DNA from: Earliella scabrosa
Taxonomy: Eukaryota; Basidiomycota; Agaricomycetes; Polyporales; Polyporaceae
Direction: 5' to 3'
Length of the DNA: 64,000 bases
Assembly (NCBI GenBank): GCA_022605405.1
Contig: JABYQQ010000001.1
Coordinates: 186,001 to 250,000, forward strand
Below the pieces are notes generated by a model. The model ran no database searches, had not been told where the DNA came from, and saw only the letters and a list, made by a program, of their open reading frames with translations. A program made the position numbers and the translations under genes. Positions within the stretch are counted from its first letter, which is position 1; every line of letters starts with the position of its first letter. Below, one piece after another: positions 45,059 through 57,282 of this stretch.

Positions 45059-48000
45059 CTACATTGGTGTTGCGTACCCGAACGTCGAACCTTCCAGCCC
45101 GCGGGCGACAAGCGTGAATTGCTGGACGGCCTCGCGAACGCGTTTGGTAGAGCGGCCGCTGCAGAGTAACGGTGAGTATTGGCTATGCTCGCACAATCAG
45201 ACACACGATCAACAACCAACCTGAAGATGCTCTTGATGAACTTGTTCTTGGCCTCGGCATTGGCTCGACATTGATAGAAGTCCTCCTGCAAGGCGCGATG
45301 TGGGTGAGCGCCATACGTTCCGACCGACTAATGAGTCACTGAGCCTCACTGCAAAGAGGATGTCCGTCATCCACTGCTTGCTCTCCAGAGGGTACTTGGC
45401 GACCACGGTCGACAGCAGCTCGGTGAGGTTCGGCATGGCGGACCGCGGTGCGACGCCGGCGAAGCCAAACAACACAGCGCGCATGATCGCTCCGCCATGC
45501 GTCTGACCAAACGCGACTTTTGCGCTCGCGAGGTCGTCGTTCGACGCGGTGCGGGTGAGCAGGGAGTTCTGCATGCTCATGAGTCCAACAGCTGTGTACG
45601 ATGAATTTGGGGAGGATACTGACCAGGAAGAGAGAAGCGGAGCTAAGCGAGTATCGTTCTTGCAATGATAGCGCGCTGGTGGCGCATTGGATGAGCGCGT
45701 TGAAGAGGTCTGGAGGGAGGCGGTAGAACACGGGGAGGAAATGATGGACAAACTGCAAGAGAATATATTCAGCACGTTGGTAACACGATTGATGTCTTAC
45801 GCACCGCCTCCAGGCATTTGAAGAACGCTTGAACTACGTCCGGGTTCTACGAGAGTTCAGCAAATTATGTGAGTTCAGCCGAATACTTCCATTCAGTACA
45901 CAAGACATACCGAGACCATGACCCCAGGCTGAGAGAATGCGTTCAGCGACGTCTGCAGCAGCACCTGCAAGACGTTCAACGCAATGGCAGACGCCTCCGG
46001 ACTCGGCTCAGACTTAAAGGTCTTCGGAACAAGAGACGGCGGGTTGAGCTGGATGACTAGCATCGCAGCCAACGACAGCCAGACCGCCGTCAGCTGTCTC
46101 TGCGCGGCCATGCAGACGAACTCCAAGAGCGGACCAGCGGGGAGGGAGATGACCGAGACATCAGAAGGTAGCGCCGTGATCGCCTTGAACAAATCACTCA
46201 GAGCCTACCCCCACAAAGCAACATCGTCAGCGCCGACAAACTATCTTGCAACAGATTAATCACGATGACTCACGTCGCTGATCATCGCGTCCGTGCACCA
46301 CATCTCCATCGTAGACCGGATAGCGGACAGGATGGCCTCCCTCAGCTTGATCACGCGCGGATCCGAGCGCGCCCGGTTCATCTCCTCCATCGCGGCCTGC
46401 ACGTCGGGCGACTCGTCCTGCGCGAGCAGCGAGTCCGTCACCCTCGTCAGGCCCCTCGCGACCCCCGTCAAAGTCTCCAGCTGGTGGACGGCGATAGCAC
46501 GCGCCTCGTCGGGCAGCTGGAGATGAACACGATCAGCGAACCTCGTCGGACATCTCGCGTTCGCAGTCTGCCTACTTGGTTCGCTGACTGTAGGGCCTCG
46601 AAGAGTTTTGACACTACCGGGCTGGTGATCGCCTACGTGTTGCAGTGTGAGATGACAAATGCGCCACAAAGCTCTTGTGCAATGCTCACCTCTACAGGGG
46701 GGATCCCCTCCATCGGCGGCAGGGCTTGTATGACGCTAGCGATCGACTGCAGGACCTTCGCCTTCTCCGTGTCCTAAGGTCTTGTCAGTCATATCGGCAC
46801 AGAAGTCGCCTGACATCATCACTCACCGGGATTCCGGTCAGCCCAGCGTGGAGCTCCCCGAACGCGCTGATATGCGGCGCGAGCGCCGTCCTGTTGGCGT
46901 CGCACAAGTCGCGCAGCGCGTTCGCCGCGGACAAGCACAGGGCCGGGTCTGTGAGCGCGGGCACGACGTACGTGATCGCGCCCATGAGCGGGGACTGGGT
47001 GGGCGAGCCTGGGATCTGCGCGGGTTGGGTCGTGAACCAGGAGGCGTAGCTGCCTGTTGACAAACGAGATCAGCACCGATCGGGGTAGGTGTCCTGCATA
47101 GATGCCGGCTGCATGCGTACCTATGAGATGGAGGGCGGTCCTGCGCAATCGTTCTTCTCCGGCCTTGGGAAGCCGCCCGAGGATGTCTGGCCCGAATATT
47201 TGTCGAAGGTGAGGCGAATCCTCGACTGGCACGGCCTCTTGGACGGCCATGACACAATGGAGGGTTGCCTCGATTTCCTGCTGCTCATCAGGACACAGGA
47301 GCACCGAAGATCATACTATCATGAACGAACCTCCCATCCGTCCTGTTCTTGTCGCGTGGTCAACCGTTGCATTGTGTCGTTCACGTAGAAGGCGAGCATA
47401 TCGTCTCGCAGGACATAGTACCTGCATACAACCCTCAGCATAACGAAACTCTCTAGAGAGCGATGACAGCACGTACGCGTTGATGAGAGTGTCGCCGACG
47501 TCTCGTCGATACCTGCAACCTACAGTCAGCATCTCGGATCTGGCAGAGTGTATACTGGGACGAATGCCTACGCCTGGAACTTGTCCCGTTGATCTGCGCA
47601 CAAGATCATTCAGTGTCACCACACATCGAGAAGAAGGCAAACAGGGCCGCATATAGGGACCTACGCACCTCGTGCCCACCCGTTCAGCACCGCCCTCGGC
47701 GGCCAGACGACCTTGCGCCTCAGCACCGAGATGAGCTCCGTATATACCGCCTTTGCGACGGGCATCATGTCGCGCTCCCTCTCCTCCGCCTGTTCTCCCG
47801 AGTCCCCGTCCTCTGCGACGTCGAAGCCCCAGTCCGAGTTCCACAGCGCCTCCTGGAAGAGGTACCAGAAGCTGAGCGTCATCTCGCTCTCCTCCTCGTC
47901 CGCGCCGTAGTACCCCGGCAGCGCGGTGTACGCGAGGAGCAGCCGCAGGAAGTTCTGCACGAGGTGCGAGACGAGCGGGAGGGGCGACGGAAGCGGGAAC

Positions 48001-49664
48001 GGGAGCGGGAACGCGGACGGCGGTGCGGGCTTGAGCTGCGTGGGCGACGCGATGTTCTTCGCAAAGTACATTGCGGAGTGGTCCCCGAGCGCGACGAGGA
48101 GCTTGCAGAGCGAGTGCGAGACGTCGCTCACGAAGCCGTCTAGAGGAGGTTTGGCGTATGAGCTGCGTGGCGAGCGGGACGGGAAAAGAAGGAGCACTGG
48201 CCGTTTACTGTTGCCTGCACGATCGCCCCGCCGTACCGGTCGAGCCAGAGGAGGAGCGGCTCGGTCACGGTCTTGCTACCCGCACCATCAGCTAGCGCGG
48301 ACTTGGTGAGGAGCTCTTGCAGCGTGTCGGATGCGGGGATGAATGCTTGCTCGTCAAATTGGGGCGTTGGCGACTCGACGGTAGGTATCATAAGCGAGAG
48401 CAGGAGCGGAATGAAAGGTGTGAGGTCACTTCGTGTAGCAGGTCAGTCTGACGGAGAAGGATGTCGAAGCATTAGGACAAACTTTGCTGGAAGGATAGAC
48501 ATCCACGCTTGCAAACACTTGAGAGCGGACGTCAACTCGTGAGGCGAGCGCTGCATCATGGGAGTGGTTATACAGTCTGTGATAGCTCGTACGACCATAG
48601 CGACAGCGTCGGCAAGGGTAGTCTTCATCTGTGCCCTGCAAGAGACGCATTGTTTTCAGTACACACTGGGGAATAAGGCATGCTCAACACCAACTTGTTC
48701 GGAGGCAACAGATCCGCGCTCTCCATCTCTTCGGCCACAATCGCGAGAAAGTCTAACAAGTGCTCGCGCGGCACACCCATACCAGACAGGCCACTTATGC
48801 ACGCACGCAGCCAATCTGGCCATCGGGAGGGGTGTCCCGGATGAAGTTTGATTGCAAGAGAAGTAATCTGTTGATACAGACAACGATCGACTTGCGTACA
48901 TGATGTGGTGACAGGATACGACGCACTGCAACGAAGAGTTTACGGAGAATTACTTTGTTCTGTCCGGAAGAGACCGCACGGCCGGTGAGGTCGAGCACCA
49001 TGTCTCGGAGCTGCGATGCAGAATCTTCGGGGACGGTATCCCTACCACCAGGCGTTCAGGACAGCTGCATGTCGCGATGGTTGCATCGGGCAGAGTTCAG
49101 AAGCTCACCAGTCTCGTGCAATCTTGACTTGGAGTGTATGCGCGCCGAAGAACTGGACATTGGGATCGGAATGGCCGAGGAACGGGATGACAAGACCCCA
49201 CGCTTCTGGTCGGCGCTGAGTCTCGAATAGCTCCTGCTGTAGCCGTCGTTGGTCATCGGGCGAGAGATGATTCTGGGGGGCATATGCTTGCTGAATGAGC
49301 TGTGACGATGGCGTTAGACTGATCGCTCATAACGCAGCGAGGGCATGTCCACGGTCTTAGGCTACTTCATTGGACTCGCGCTATGAGTACTCAATTACTG
49401 AACGGTCGCCTGCAGACCGTTGTGTCATTGTAAGGGTAGCCTTTGTCGCGGAGGTGTTCGCGTTCTCGTGTTCCATTCGGGGCGAAACAACTCGTACGCT
49501 CTCTCCAGCCACCCTCACATCATGAATGAGACCTCCTCGCGACGTGCGAGCCCACAGATGACAGTAGCACGTGCGACATACGTTCCTCACGGAAGTGAAC
49601 TCACCTGAGCAGCACCCAGGACATCAGCATCTGCAAGGGTCGGAAGGAATGTGGCAGCCATCAT
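45059..49664 (-). CDS. Importin-beta family karyopherin, importin-13/Kap122-like
   Basis: A many-exon gene reading from the ATG at 49664 (MMAATFLPTLADADVLGAAQ) to the TAG at 45059-45061 (ending FGYATPM). The protein is roughly 1,000 residues of helical repeats. The second exon carries the N-terminal HEAT block LIQQAYAPQNHLSPDDQRRL...FFGAHTLQVKIARDW, as in importins that start with a short first repeat. Later exons include SQLRDMVLDLTGRA, WPDWLRACISGLSGMGVPREHLLDFLAIVAEE, VSDVSHSLCKLLVALGDHSA, LMGAITYVVPALTDPALCLSAANALRDLCD, and RLPPDLFNALIQCATSALSLQE. The order and spacing fit importin-13/Kap122, which carries cargo across the nuclear pore with Ran-GTP. Exportin and transportin-SR are alternatives within the superfamily. 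Intron 1 is about 300 nt; most others are 50-70 nt. Exact internal exon borders were not all fixed. Confidence 0.85.
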
Positions 49665-50611
49665 GAAGGATGGTCGGTGGTGACCAGCTGGAGGCTTAGA
49701 AGAGGGTCGCACACAGCGGAATCGGAGCAAGAGTAAACAGCCCCAACAGTGAGCACTCGGAGGGAAGGAGAAGAAAGACTGGAGAAAGACAAGGTGGACC
49801 CGCTCCTCTTCCTCATACCACCACCAGGTGAACTTTTCCCACGGTTCGATTTGAGCGGTCGAACTGGGGAAGTTGATAAATACACGATCCATGCGCTGAA
49901 AGGACCTGAGAAACGGACTTTAAGGAAGTCCCAACGCTCGAGGGCGGCACTATGTGCGGAGGTGCTAGGCACAGACTGAGGGCGACGTGGTGTGCGTGAA
50001 GGGGGGTGGCAGGACGCTACGTGAGGAGCGCGATGCTCTGAGGAAGTGGCAGGCCCCCAAGATGGGCAAGGCTTATAGCCTGAGGATGACGGCTCAGCTG
50101 TGAACTGCAACGAATGGGCCTCAGTGCCCGCCGACGCCATGCGTCGCCGAGGGGTGAAACTCTGCCTGGCAGCAACGAGCGCTAGGTGGACAGGGATGGG
50201 AAAACCGGATCCCGCGGATCATCCCGGGAACGGAACGAGCGAGCGCTGAGAACGCTCAAGCTGCCTACCTACCTACCCACTACTCTCCACATAACTGGAC
50301 ATGTGGGATGGAGAGCGATCGGTGTACTTGTGTATCCGCGATTGCAGCGAGCGAACTTGGGAATGGTGTGAAGCCACTAGACGGGCCTGAGCATTAAAAG
50401 ACGTCGGTAGTAAATACCTGGAGATTCTGTGTGGACGAACGCTCCAGGAGCATACTGACTATGTCTGATCAGGCAAACTATAGGGAACACGTTGAGTAAC
50501 CCACAAGTGCTCTCAATGGCACGTGGAGGGCGTAGGGGTGGGCTTCAAACTCCGCGCTCTCTTAAAAGAATTTTATCTTTTTTCTGGGTTTTATCTTATA
50601 CATCAATCACC
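49665..50611. other. Promoter region of the importin gene
   Basis: About 950 nt without a supported gene. Short frames seen here lack domains. Confidence 0.35.
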
Positions 50612-51244
50612 ATGTCCTGCAGCGCGACGACTGCTGGCCCCTCACTCCCCCTCCCTCTCACCCCTCCCACTCACCCTCACACAACTCCTCACTCACAGAG
50701 TGAGCACCTAGAGCTCACGACCGTCCTTGCAAGGTGGACGAACTACGCAGGAGGGGACCCGACGGGACCGGACGATTTCAGGCGGAAGACCCACGTATAC
50801 GATGTACGTGTGCCGCCGGCGAAACCGCTAAAGCTAGGGGAGAGGGTCAAAATCCTAGCCCTATCACCGTCCAGATACCACGCACCGGAGGAGGAGGAAG
50901 ATGCGTACGATGCGTACGACGTCCACCTCGTTGGAAAAGTGCACAGGGTGGTAGGAGCTGAGGGGAGGAGGATCTTCCTGGAGGTCGAGAATGAGTGCAG
51001 GGCGAGCAGGACGAAGAAGGTGTGGCTGAGCGTCCCATTCGCGCCTGGCTTCACGGTGGACGTTGAGGGAGCAGAGGGCCTGGAAGTAGAGGAGGCGCGG
51101 GAAGGCGACTTTGATGCGCACCTCCGGGTGCTCGCGCCGCCCGCCACTGCCTGGAGGTGCCGAGCGTGGGAGTGCGCCCTGTGCGAAGGACCGGCGGCCG
51201 GGTACGGAGCGTGGTATGTCTTCTGGGGACGAAGACGGAGATGA
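50612..51244 (+). CDS. Hypothetical protein, orphan
   Basis: A 210-codon open frame from MSCSATTAGPSLPLPL to WYVFWGRRRR, preceded by the A/T-rich stretch TTAAAAGAATTTTATC, which could hold a TATA-like element. The frame could also start further upstream at 50492, but the ATG at 50612 avoids the implausible intervening peptide. The middle has TTVLARWTNYAGG, KPLKLGERVKILALSPSRY and a hinge EEEEDAYDAYDVHLVGKVHRVVG. This could be a small beta-rich domain, but no known family is recognised. The gene may be lineage-specific. Confidence 0.4.
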   Translation: MSCSATTAGPSLPLPLTPPTHPHTTPHSQSEHLELTTVLARWTNYAGGDPTGPDDFRRKTHVYDVRVPPAKPLKLGERVKILALSPSRYHAPEEEEDAYDAYDVHLVGKVHRVVGAEGRRIFLEVENECRASRTKKVWLSVPFAPGFTVDVEGAEGLEVEEAREGDFDAHLRVLAPPATAWRCRAWECALCEGPAAGYGAWYVFWGRRRR

Positions 51245-51857
51245 GCGTGTGGGGCGGGCAATCGATGGCGGCCGAGATGTATACCTAGCAGTAATGGAAG
51301 ACGAGCACTCTGGGGCGGGAGCTGCGTGTAACCCATAGATGGTGAAGCTCGGATACGTGGCGGCTGCGCTCTGGACAACGTAAGGACGGGGGTGGGCTAA
51401 GGCGATGAGGCGGAACTCGGGATGGGCCAGAGGTGGGGGAAGAGAGGCCGGAGAAGCGTTGGGCGCGCAGCCTAGAACTGCTTACTAAGCGGGGATGGAG
51501 AGGGAGATGTGAGACTGACGAGTTGATGACAAATAGGAACTGGCGGGCCGGACAGGCCGCGCCTCATGGCGAGACCGAAATGGGCAGGTGAACTTCGGAG
51601 GAGTGCATAATTAAATAAGCGCCTTACTCAACACCGAACCCCTACCTAATATGGACAAACCACTGGAAGAGGAAGCAACGCGCCCCTGCCCCGAGCTGCA
51701 CGCGATAAAATTTTTCAGCGTGTGAGAATGAGAAGATGGGCGGAGGGGAGAGGGGAGCGAGAGTACAAGTGCCAGCTGGCGAAATCTCCCCAGCCAGCCA
51801 CCAGCTAACCTGAACCCACCTCATCTGTTACTCACTACTACTATACCACTACCCAAC
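51245..51857. other. Intergenic region
   Basis: No gene. A/T-rich patches (TAATTAAATAAG near 51608 and CGATAAAATTTTT near 51704) are candidate promoter elements for the gene starting at 51858. Confidence 0.35.
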
Positions 51858-53260
51858 ATGCGTAGCCTGAAGAAGACTCGACGCGCGAGGTCCCCGCCAA
51901 CACCGCAGGGATCCCCTCCGGCGCGCGTCCTTGTCCCGGCAACTCCTGAAACCGCGACGACGCCCACGGCGATGAACGACATGCCCCGCCCGCTCACCCC
52001 GAGGTCGTACGCGCAGGTTGTCATGGGCATGGCCCTCGACCCGGAGCCTGCCAGTGCTCCTGCGACGCCGGTCCTGCAGGCGGTCGACCACCGGAACAAC
52101 CCTGCGGTGGCGCAGGTTGTGGAGGAGGGCGAGCAGCTCCCAGAGCAAGCCCACCCTGCTGGGGCCTCGATGCTAGTGGTAAGTGGCGTCATGTTGTGCT
52201 GCACAATGAAACCGTCCTCATGGCCCGTAGGGACCTGGACGCCCCCCTGTTGGCTCGCCGCTCCCGCCGAGCTCGCCCATCCACCTCCCTACGACAGCCG
52301 ACAGCTCCGTCGACGAGTCCGCAAAAGAAAACGTGCCTGCAGCCCCTGCGCCCCCTGTCCCGTCTCAGACGGACTCGGAGCGGATGTGGGCGGCCGTTGG
52401 TACTCCAATCCCTCTCCCGTCTAACACGGACTTCTCGTTCACCCTCCCATCCCCTCTGACCTTAGCGGGAAACCAGGAACGCGTGGAGCCCACCTTGGGA
52501 CAGTCTATACAAGGAGCCTTCGCGCTCCCGCCCTCTCTTATAGGGGAACCCGGCGCGGACTCGGACCTCACGCAGCCACTGACGGCGAGGGACCTCAATG
52601 CGCGAAAGCGCCCTCGACGTGTGTCTCCGGGCTCGGACGAGCAGACCGCCCGCCGGACGAGACGTCGTAGGGCTCGTGCGACCCTCCCGAGCATCCACGA
52701 GGGACAGGCTCTCCACCCGACCATGTCCCTGGGCCAGGAGAATCCTTGGCTTACGCCGACCGCACATGCGACGAACGACATCTCCTTCGGTGCGCCTATG
52801 GCGTCGTCTACTCCAGCTCACCCGCCCTCGCCAGAGCTTGAGTATCTGGACCTGCCGCAGAGCCAGGCGGGCGACCTGAACACCTCGGGACACCCCCCCA
52901 CCCCTCACTATGTTAACGACCAGTCTGCTGGAAGCGCGGTACTGATGGCGACCCCCCCTCTCGCGACGACCTCGGCAGAGCGTGCCCTCTCACCGGAGGC
53001 ACGAATGGAGATCGACCCGACCCCGACCCCGACAGCGCATCTGGAGCGTGGAGTGGACCAAACGGGACAGGCGGCGTCGGCCCTCCTAGCCATGGCGAAT
53101 CAAGCGGAGCTGAGAGGCCTGCGCGACAGGAATGGCCTCACGGACCTCCAGCAGGACGCGCACTTCCGTGCCTTCTATGGCGCGCAGGCATCCCACTCGA
53201 ACGGAAACCTGACCCCGGCGAACTCTCCTGCGCTTCCGGACGACCCTCGGTTCCCAAGAG
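51858..53260 (+). CDS. Orphan gene, apparently truncated at the retroelement boundary
   Basis: Exon 1 is 51858-52178 and exon 2 starts at 52231 (52-nt intron, phase 0). It encodes at least 445 residues: MRSLKKTRRARSPP, PRPLTPRSYAQVVMG, NPAVAQVVEEGEQLPEQAH, a basic NARKRPRRVSP...RRTRRRRARA block, and LPSIHEGQALHPTMSLGQENPW. The product is Pro/Ser-rich, probably nuclear, and not a known domain family. Similar starts are familiar from unnamed Agaricomycete proteins that sit near retroelements; that is recollection, not a search. The frame stays open to 53772, but from about 53260 the DNA changes abruptly to the CGCGA-rich composition of the retroelement. The last 170 codons are therefore probably not native. 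Confidence 0.5.
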
Positions 53261-53929
53261 CCCGCGCGAGGGCGCCTTTCGAACAGGCGAGGACGCTGTT
53301 GTGCACCTGCACCGGCCATGCCCCGATTTCGTCGACCCGCGCTCTGCGACGCGCCTTCGCGCGAACCCTTCGCGCGACCTTCCCGCGGACGGCAGCCGCG
53401 CCCCACCAGCCTTCCGACTGCGCGCGGCCCTACCACACGAAAACACGCGCGACTTCGAGACCCCTTCATTTCCCCGACGGTCCGGTCGGAGCTCCGCAAC
53501 GCGAGGGACGAGGCAGCCTCGGACGCACGTTCCGCGAGCCAAGGATGCGGAAGAACATCGCGCGCGGGGGCCGCGAGCGCGGCATTCGACCGAGTCATGC
53601 GAAGCTGGCCACTCACGAGCTTGCGAACTATCGCGACCGACGGACGAGACTTGGGAGCGCGAGGACGCGATCGTGCGGAGGGACGTGCCGAGGATCGAGG
53701 GCACAGCCACCGTCCGGTAGCCTCGAGGCTGATTCGTCGAGAGGCGAGATTGCGATCGAAGACCGCGTTTGAGGGTGACGGGACGGGGATGTGGCGAAGG
53801 CACGCGCAGTTGGGAGAGGATCAGGCGGACGGTGCGGGCGGTGGAAGGGTTGATACGAGAAGTTTTTCGGTTGTCGCGTTCCGGAGTTGCGGACGGTCGC
53901 AGGACCGTGTAGTTAGAGTAGTGCGAGGG

Positions 53930-53958
53930 CAGGAGCCCCAGGGGAATCGAACCCCCCC
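53930..53958 (+). other. tRNA 3'-end-like sequence (possible primer site)
   Basis: The minus strand reads GGGGGTTCGATTCCCCT followed by GGGGCTCC: a T arm with a five-base stem, then a possible acceptor strand. On the plus strand, where a primer-binding site would lie, it is complementary to that tRNA end for about 29 nt, longer than usual primer sites. The rest of a tRNA is not visible next to it. Confidence 0.35.
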
Positions 53959-53984
53959 ACCCATCGAGACTCAGCGAATACGCG

Positions 53985-54046
53985 TGCGTTTGCGTCTGCG
54001 TTTTGCGTCTGCGACAGCGACTTGCGTTTGCGCCTGCGATTTGCGT
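53985..54046 (+). repeat. Degenerate tandem repeat of TTGCGTCTGCG
   Basis: About five imperfect copies of an 11-13 base unit (TTGCGTCTGCG, TTTGCGTCTGCG, TTGCGTTTGCGCCTGCG) in the non-coding leader before gag. Confidence 0.7.
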
Positions 54047-54284
54047 TCTTCTCATCTCGAGACACCGTCCTGCGGGTTCCCTCCGCAGAGCTTGAGTTAG
54101 CCACACCCCTTCGAGCTCTCTTCCATAGTCCTCCCCCGCGGTCTCTGCGATCCTTCGCAAGAGCCTTTCGAGAGTCGACTCCGCGTCCGCGTCCTGCGAA
54201 CCCGGGAACCAGATCCCCTACCTCGCACCACCTTCTCGAGTTCTTGGTTTCTTAGTGTGGTTTAGTTGTTTCTTTCCGCACACA

Positions 54285-57282
54285 GAGCCGGAGCACACCC
54301 ATCATTCTGGAGCCCACCGCGAGGGGGAGTAAATCTGCCACCGCCGGTAACAGGTCCCTGGACGATTCCCTCGACATCTACATCGAAAGGACGGCCGCTG
54401 CCCTCCGACAATTTCGCGAAGAACTCGACGCGGAATTAACCCCCATCGAAGACTCTGACGCAGGCTCATCGCCCCGCGGAAGTCAGCTGGAGGTCCCCCG
54501 CACACCTAGAACGCGGATCGATTTAGACATCTTCGGTTCGTCCCCTCTTACCGATCTCGAGGACTCTCCCCGCGATTCGTTCCATACCCCTCTCCGCGAA
54601 ATCCTTCCGCGAGCAAACCCGCGAACCCAATCTCCACCCCCTTTCCCTATCCCACCCCCTATCCCTTTCAATCCACTTCCTATCGCAACTGCGCCACCCA
54701 TGGCTTCTACCGGATTCGACAAGCTGCCCCTGAAGCGAAGCAAGGAGGCTCCGCGGTACGATCCGTCTTCGCGAGATGCCGTCGCGGAGTACTTCGAGGA
54801 GCTCGAGCGCCTACTCGCGCGCGAGGGCGTGACATCCGAAGAAGAGAAGAAAAAGGCCGCGCTCCTATACGTGCCTATCGACGTCGCGAAAACCTGGAAG
54901 GTCTTGCAGACGTTCACGAACAAGGGACCTACCGACACCTACGAGAAGTTCCGCGACGAAGTCTTGGGGTTCTACGTCGGGTCGGACTCTAGTCACGTCT
55001 GGTCACGGGCACAGCTTAACAAGTTAGTCAACGACACCCGCGAGAAGGGGATTCGCACCCTCGAGGAATACTCCGAGTTCTACCGGAAGTTCTATCCTAT
55101 GTTCCGATACCTGTCGACGAAGCCGCGACCCGGCATCGCAGAAGATGACGCTGCAGCCGCGCTCCTCAGCCTTGTCCCGCCCGAGAAGGCCGCAGCCGTT
55201 AGCGCTCGTCTCGCGAACAAGGTCCCCGACAAGCACCCGAGCGACCCCTTTTCCGTCGCGGAAGTGCACGAGGCTATGACCTATTGCCTCGAAGACCAAG
55301 GCCCTTTCGGCGTACTCCTTCAGGGCTCCGACCATCGGTTTCGGTCCGGCGCGGGGTCGTCTCTCTTAGGCACTTCGGCGTTCGCGACCCAGAGCGCGCA
55401 GACGCCCGCGCGCGAAGTCAAGCAGGAGCCGGCTTTGGAGTCCTTCAAGCAAGAGATGCTGAGCGCGATGACGGAGACCTTTCGTACCCTGTTCCGCAAT
55501 GAGAACGGAGGACAGCGAGGGTTCCCGCGTGACGACGCGCCGCGAGGAGGAGGCTGGCAGCGGAACGACATACCGCGAGGACCCCCTGCGAACGTCCGGC
55601 TGAGCAATGCGGGACTGGGCTTCGCAGGCGAGGACCAAAACTGTTTCTACTGCGGGACCGCTGGGTGCCACTCTAAGACCTGCCCGGCGGCTCGCGAAGA
55701 TCTCGCGAACGGTCTCATCGAACGCGGCGATGGAGGACGAATCTTCCTTCCGAAAGGCACCTTCGTCCCTCGGAACCTTCCCGGGACTTGCATGCGCGAG
55801 CGCGTTCTAGTCTGGCACGACCTCAATCCCGGCAAGAAGAACCCTACCCAAGTCGGCCACATGATGCTAGTCGTCGAGCCCGAAGAAGACCCGTACTACG
55901 CCGGCGCGAAGGAGAGCGAGAGCACGATCGAGGAGGAACTCGCAGTCTTGATGCAGCGCGCGGGCGAGCTCAAGAGTCAGCTGGAGCTCGAGAAGCAGAA
56001 GCGCAAGGTCCGGTTCGACGGAGTCGAGATCACGACGCGTCCGAAGAAGCACACGCGGGAGGAGTCTGAGAAGGATCGCGAGCAGCCGCGGAAGCGCGAT
56101 GCGCCACCGCACCTGTCAGACCGGGCGGAGGCTAAGCAGCGGGTCGCGCGGGATGAAGGGCCTTCTCGCGACAAGGACGACGAGAACATCCCGATCCACC
56201 CGTACTCGAAGACGCGACCCCCGGTCACAGCTGAGCCTATCGCGCGCGACTTCGCCTTCGGGAACCACAGGCGCGCGAACAGCGCGACCGACACTCCTTC
56301 GCGAACCGAGCCCGCGTACCGTCACACCGCCGCGATCGTAGACCCCAACGCGGAGAAGCGAGTCTTTCAGAGGAGCTTCGGCGAAGCGCAGTCGGTCACC
56401 ATGACCCCGGTCGAGCTCTTGAGCGTGTCTCCGGGGATCCGGAAGATGCTGAACGACGCGACATCTTCGCGGCGGTTCGCGATTCGCGCCGCGCGGGAGA
56501 AGGCTGCGGGAGAGGACGAAGAAGACGAGGGAGATGAGAGGACGAAGAAGAAGGGCGAGGATAAGGGGAAGGGACGGACGTACAAGACGTTCGTGCAGGA
56601 TTGTCCGGAGGAGGACGAGCCGACGGTGTGGACGCACGGCGGGGATGAAGCGGAGACCTTCAAGCTTTCGCGGGAGAAGAAGGCGTCCCAGACGGTCGAA
56701 GAGGCGGAGTCGGATGATGAAGACGAGGAGCTACCCCGCGGGATGTACCGCGTACGCCGCGGAACGTTTTCGCGCGATGAGGACGAGGACGTTGGACCTG
56801 ACATAGTCGTCGGGGATAAGACTCACAAGTTGAGGTCTATCTTCGCGCATGTCAACAACTCGGACGTCCCGACCGAATGCGTTCTCGACCCGGGCTCGCA
56901 GATTGTCGCGATCAGCGAGGCGAAGTGCTTCGAGCTCAAGATCCCTTACGACCCGTCCTCTAGTCTGCGGATGGTCAGCGCGAACGGCACAGTCGACCCT
57001 ACGCTCGGTCTCGCGAGGAACGTCGCAGTCGAACTCGGCCCCGGAGTCGTCGTCTACCTACAGATGCACGTCGTGCGGAACGCCTCTTACGACGTCCTCC
57101 TCGGTCGACCCTTCGACGTCTTAGTCTCCGGCACCGTAGTCAACAAGCCCGACGGTCGTCAGACGATCACCGTTCGTTGTCCGAACTCGCGCCGCGAGCT
57201 CACCCTACCGACGTATGCGCGAGGCGAAGGCCCGAAACAATCGCAGACGTCGCGCGCGGGTTTTCGGACTTCGATGATCTGA
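54285..57282 (+). CDS. Retrotransposon Gag with retropepsin-like protease
   Basis: The frame from the ATG at 54700 is 860 codons and is undamaged. It has a helical capsid-like region (YFEELERLLAREGV, TWKVLQTFTNKGP), a CCHC-type zinc knuckle (CFYCGTAGCHSKTC) near residue 314, a Lys/Glu-rich stretch, and an aspartic protease near residue 728 (VLDPGSQIVAI, later YDVLLGRPFDV). Here the active-site triad reads D-P-G rather than D-S/T-G. The same frame is open upstream of 54700, back to a TAG at 54253, with protein-like content (LDIYIERTAAALRQFREEL, SSPLTDLEDSPRD) but no ATG. A good acceptor (CCGCACACAG) ends at 54284, so gag probably has a spliced 5' exon that was not located. Confidence 0.75.

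Noticed and set aside
54064..54086. Short match to 61269-61294 as evidence of paired LTRs
   Set aside because: The shared part is a GC-rich palindrome-like motif of about 20 bases; sequences on both sides diverge at once.
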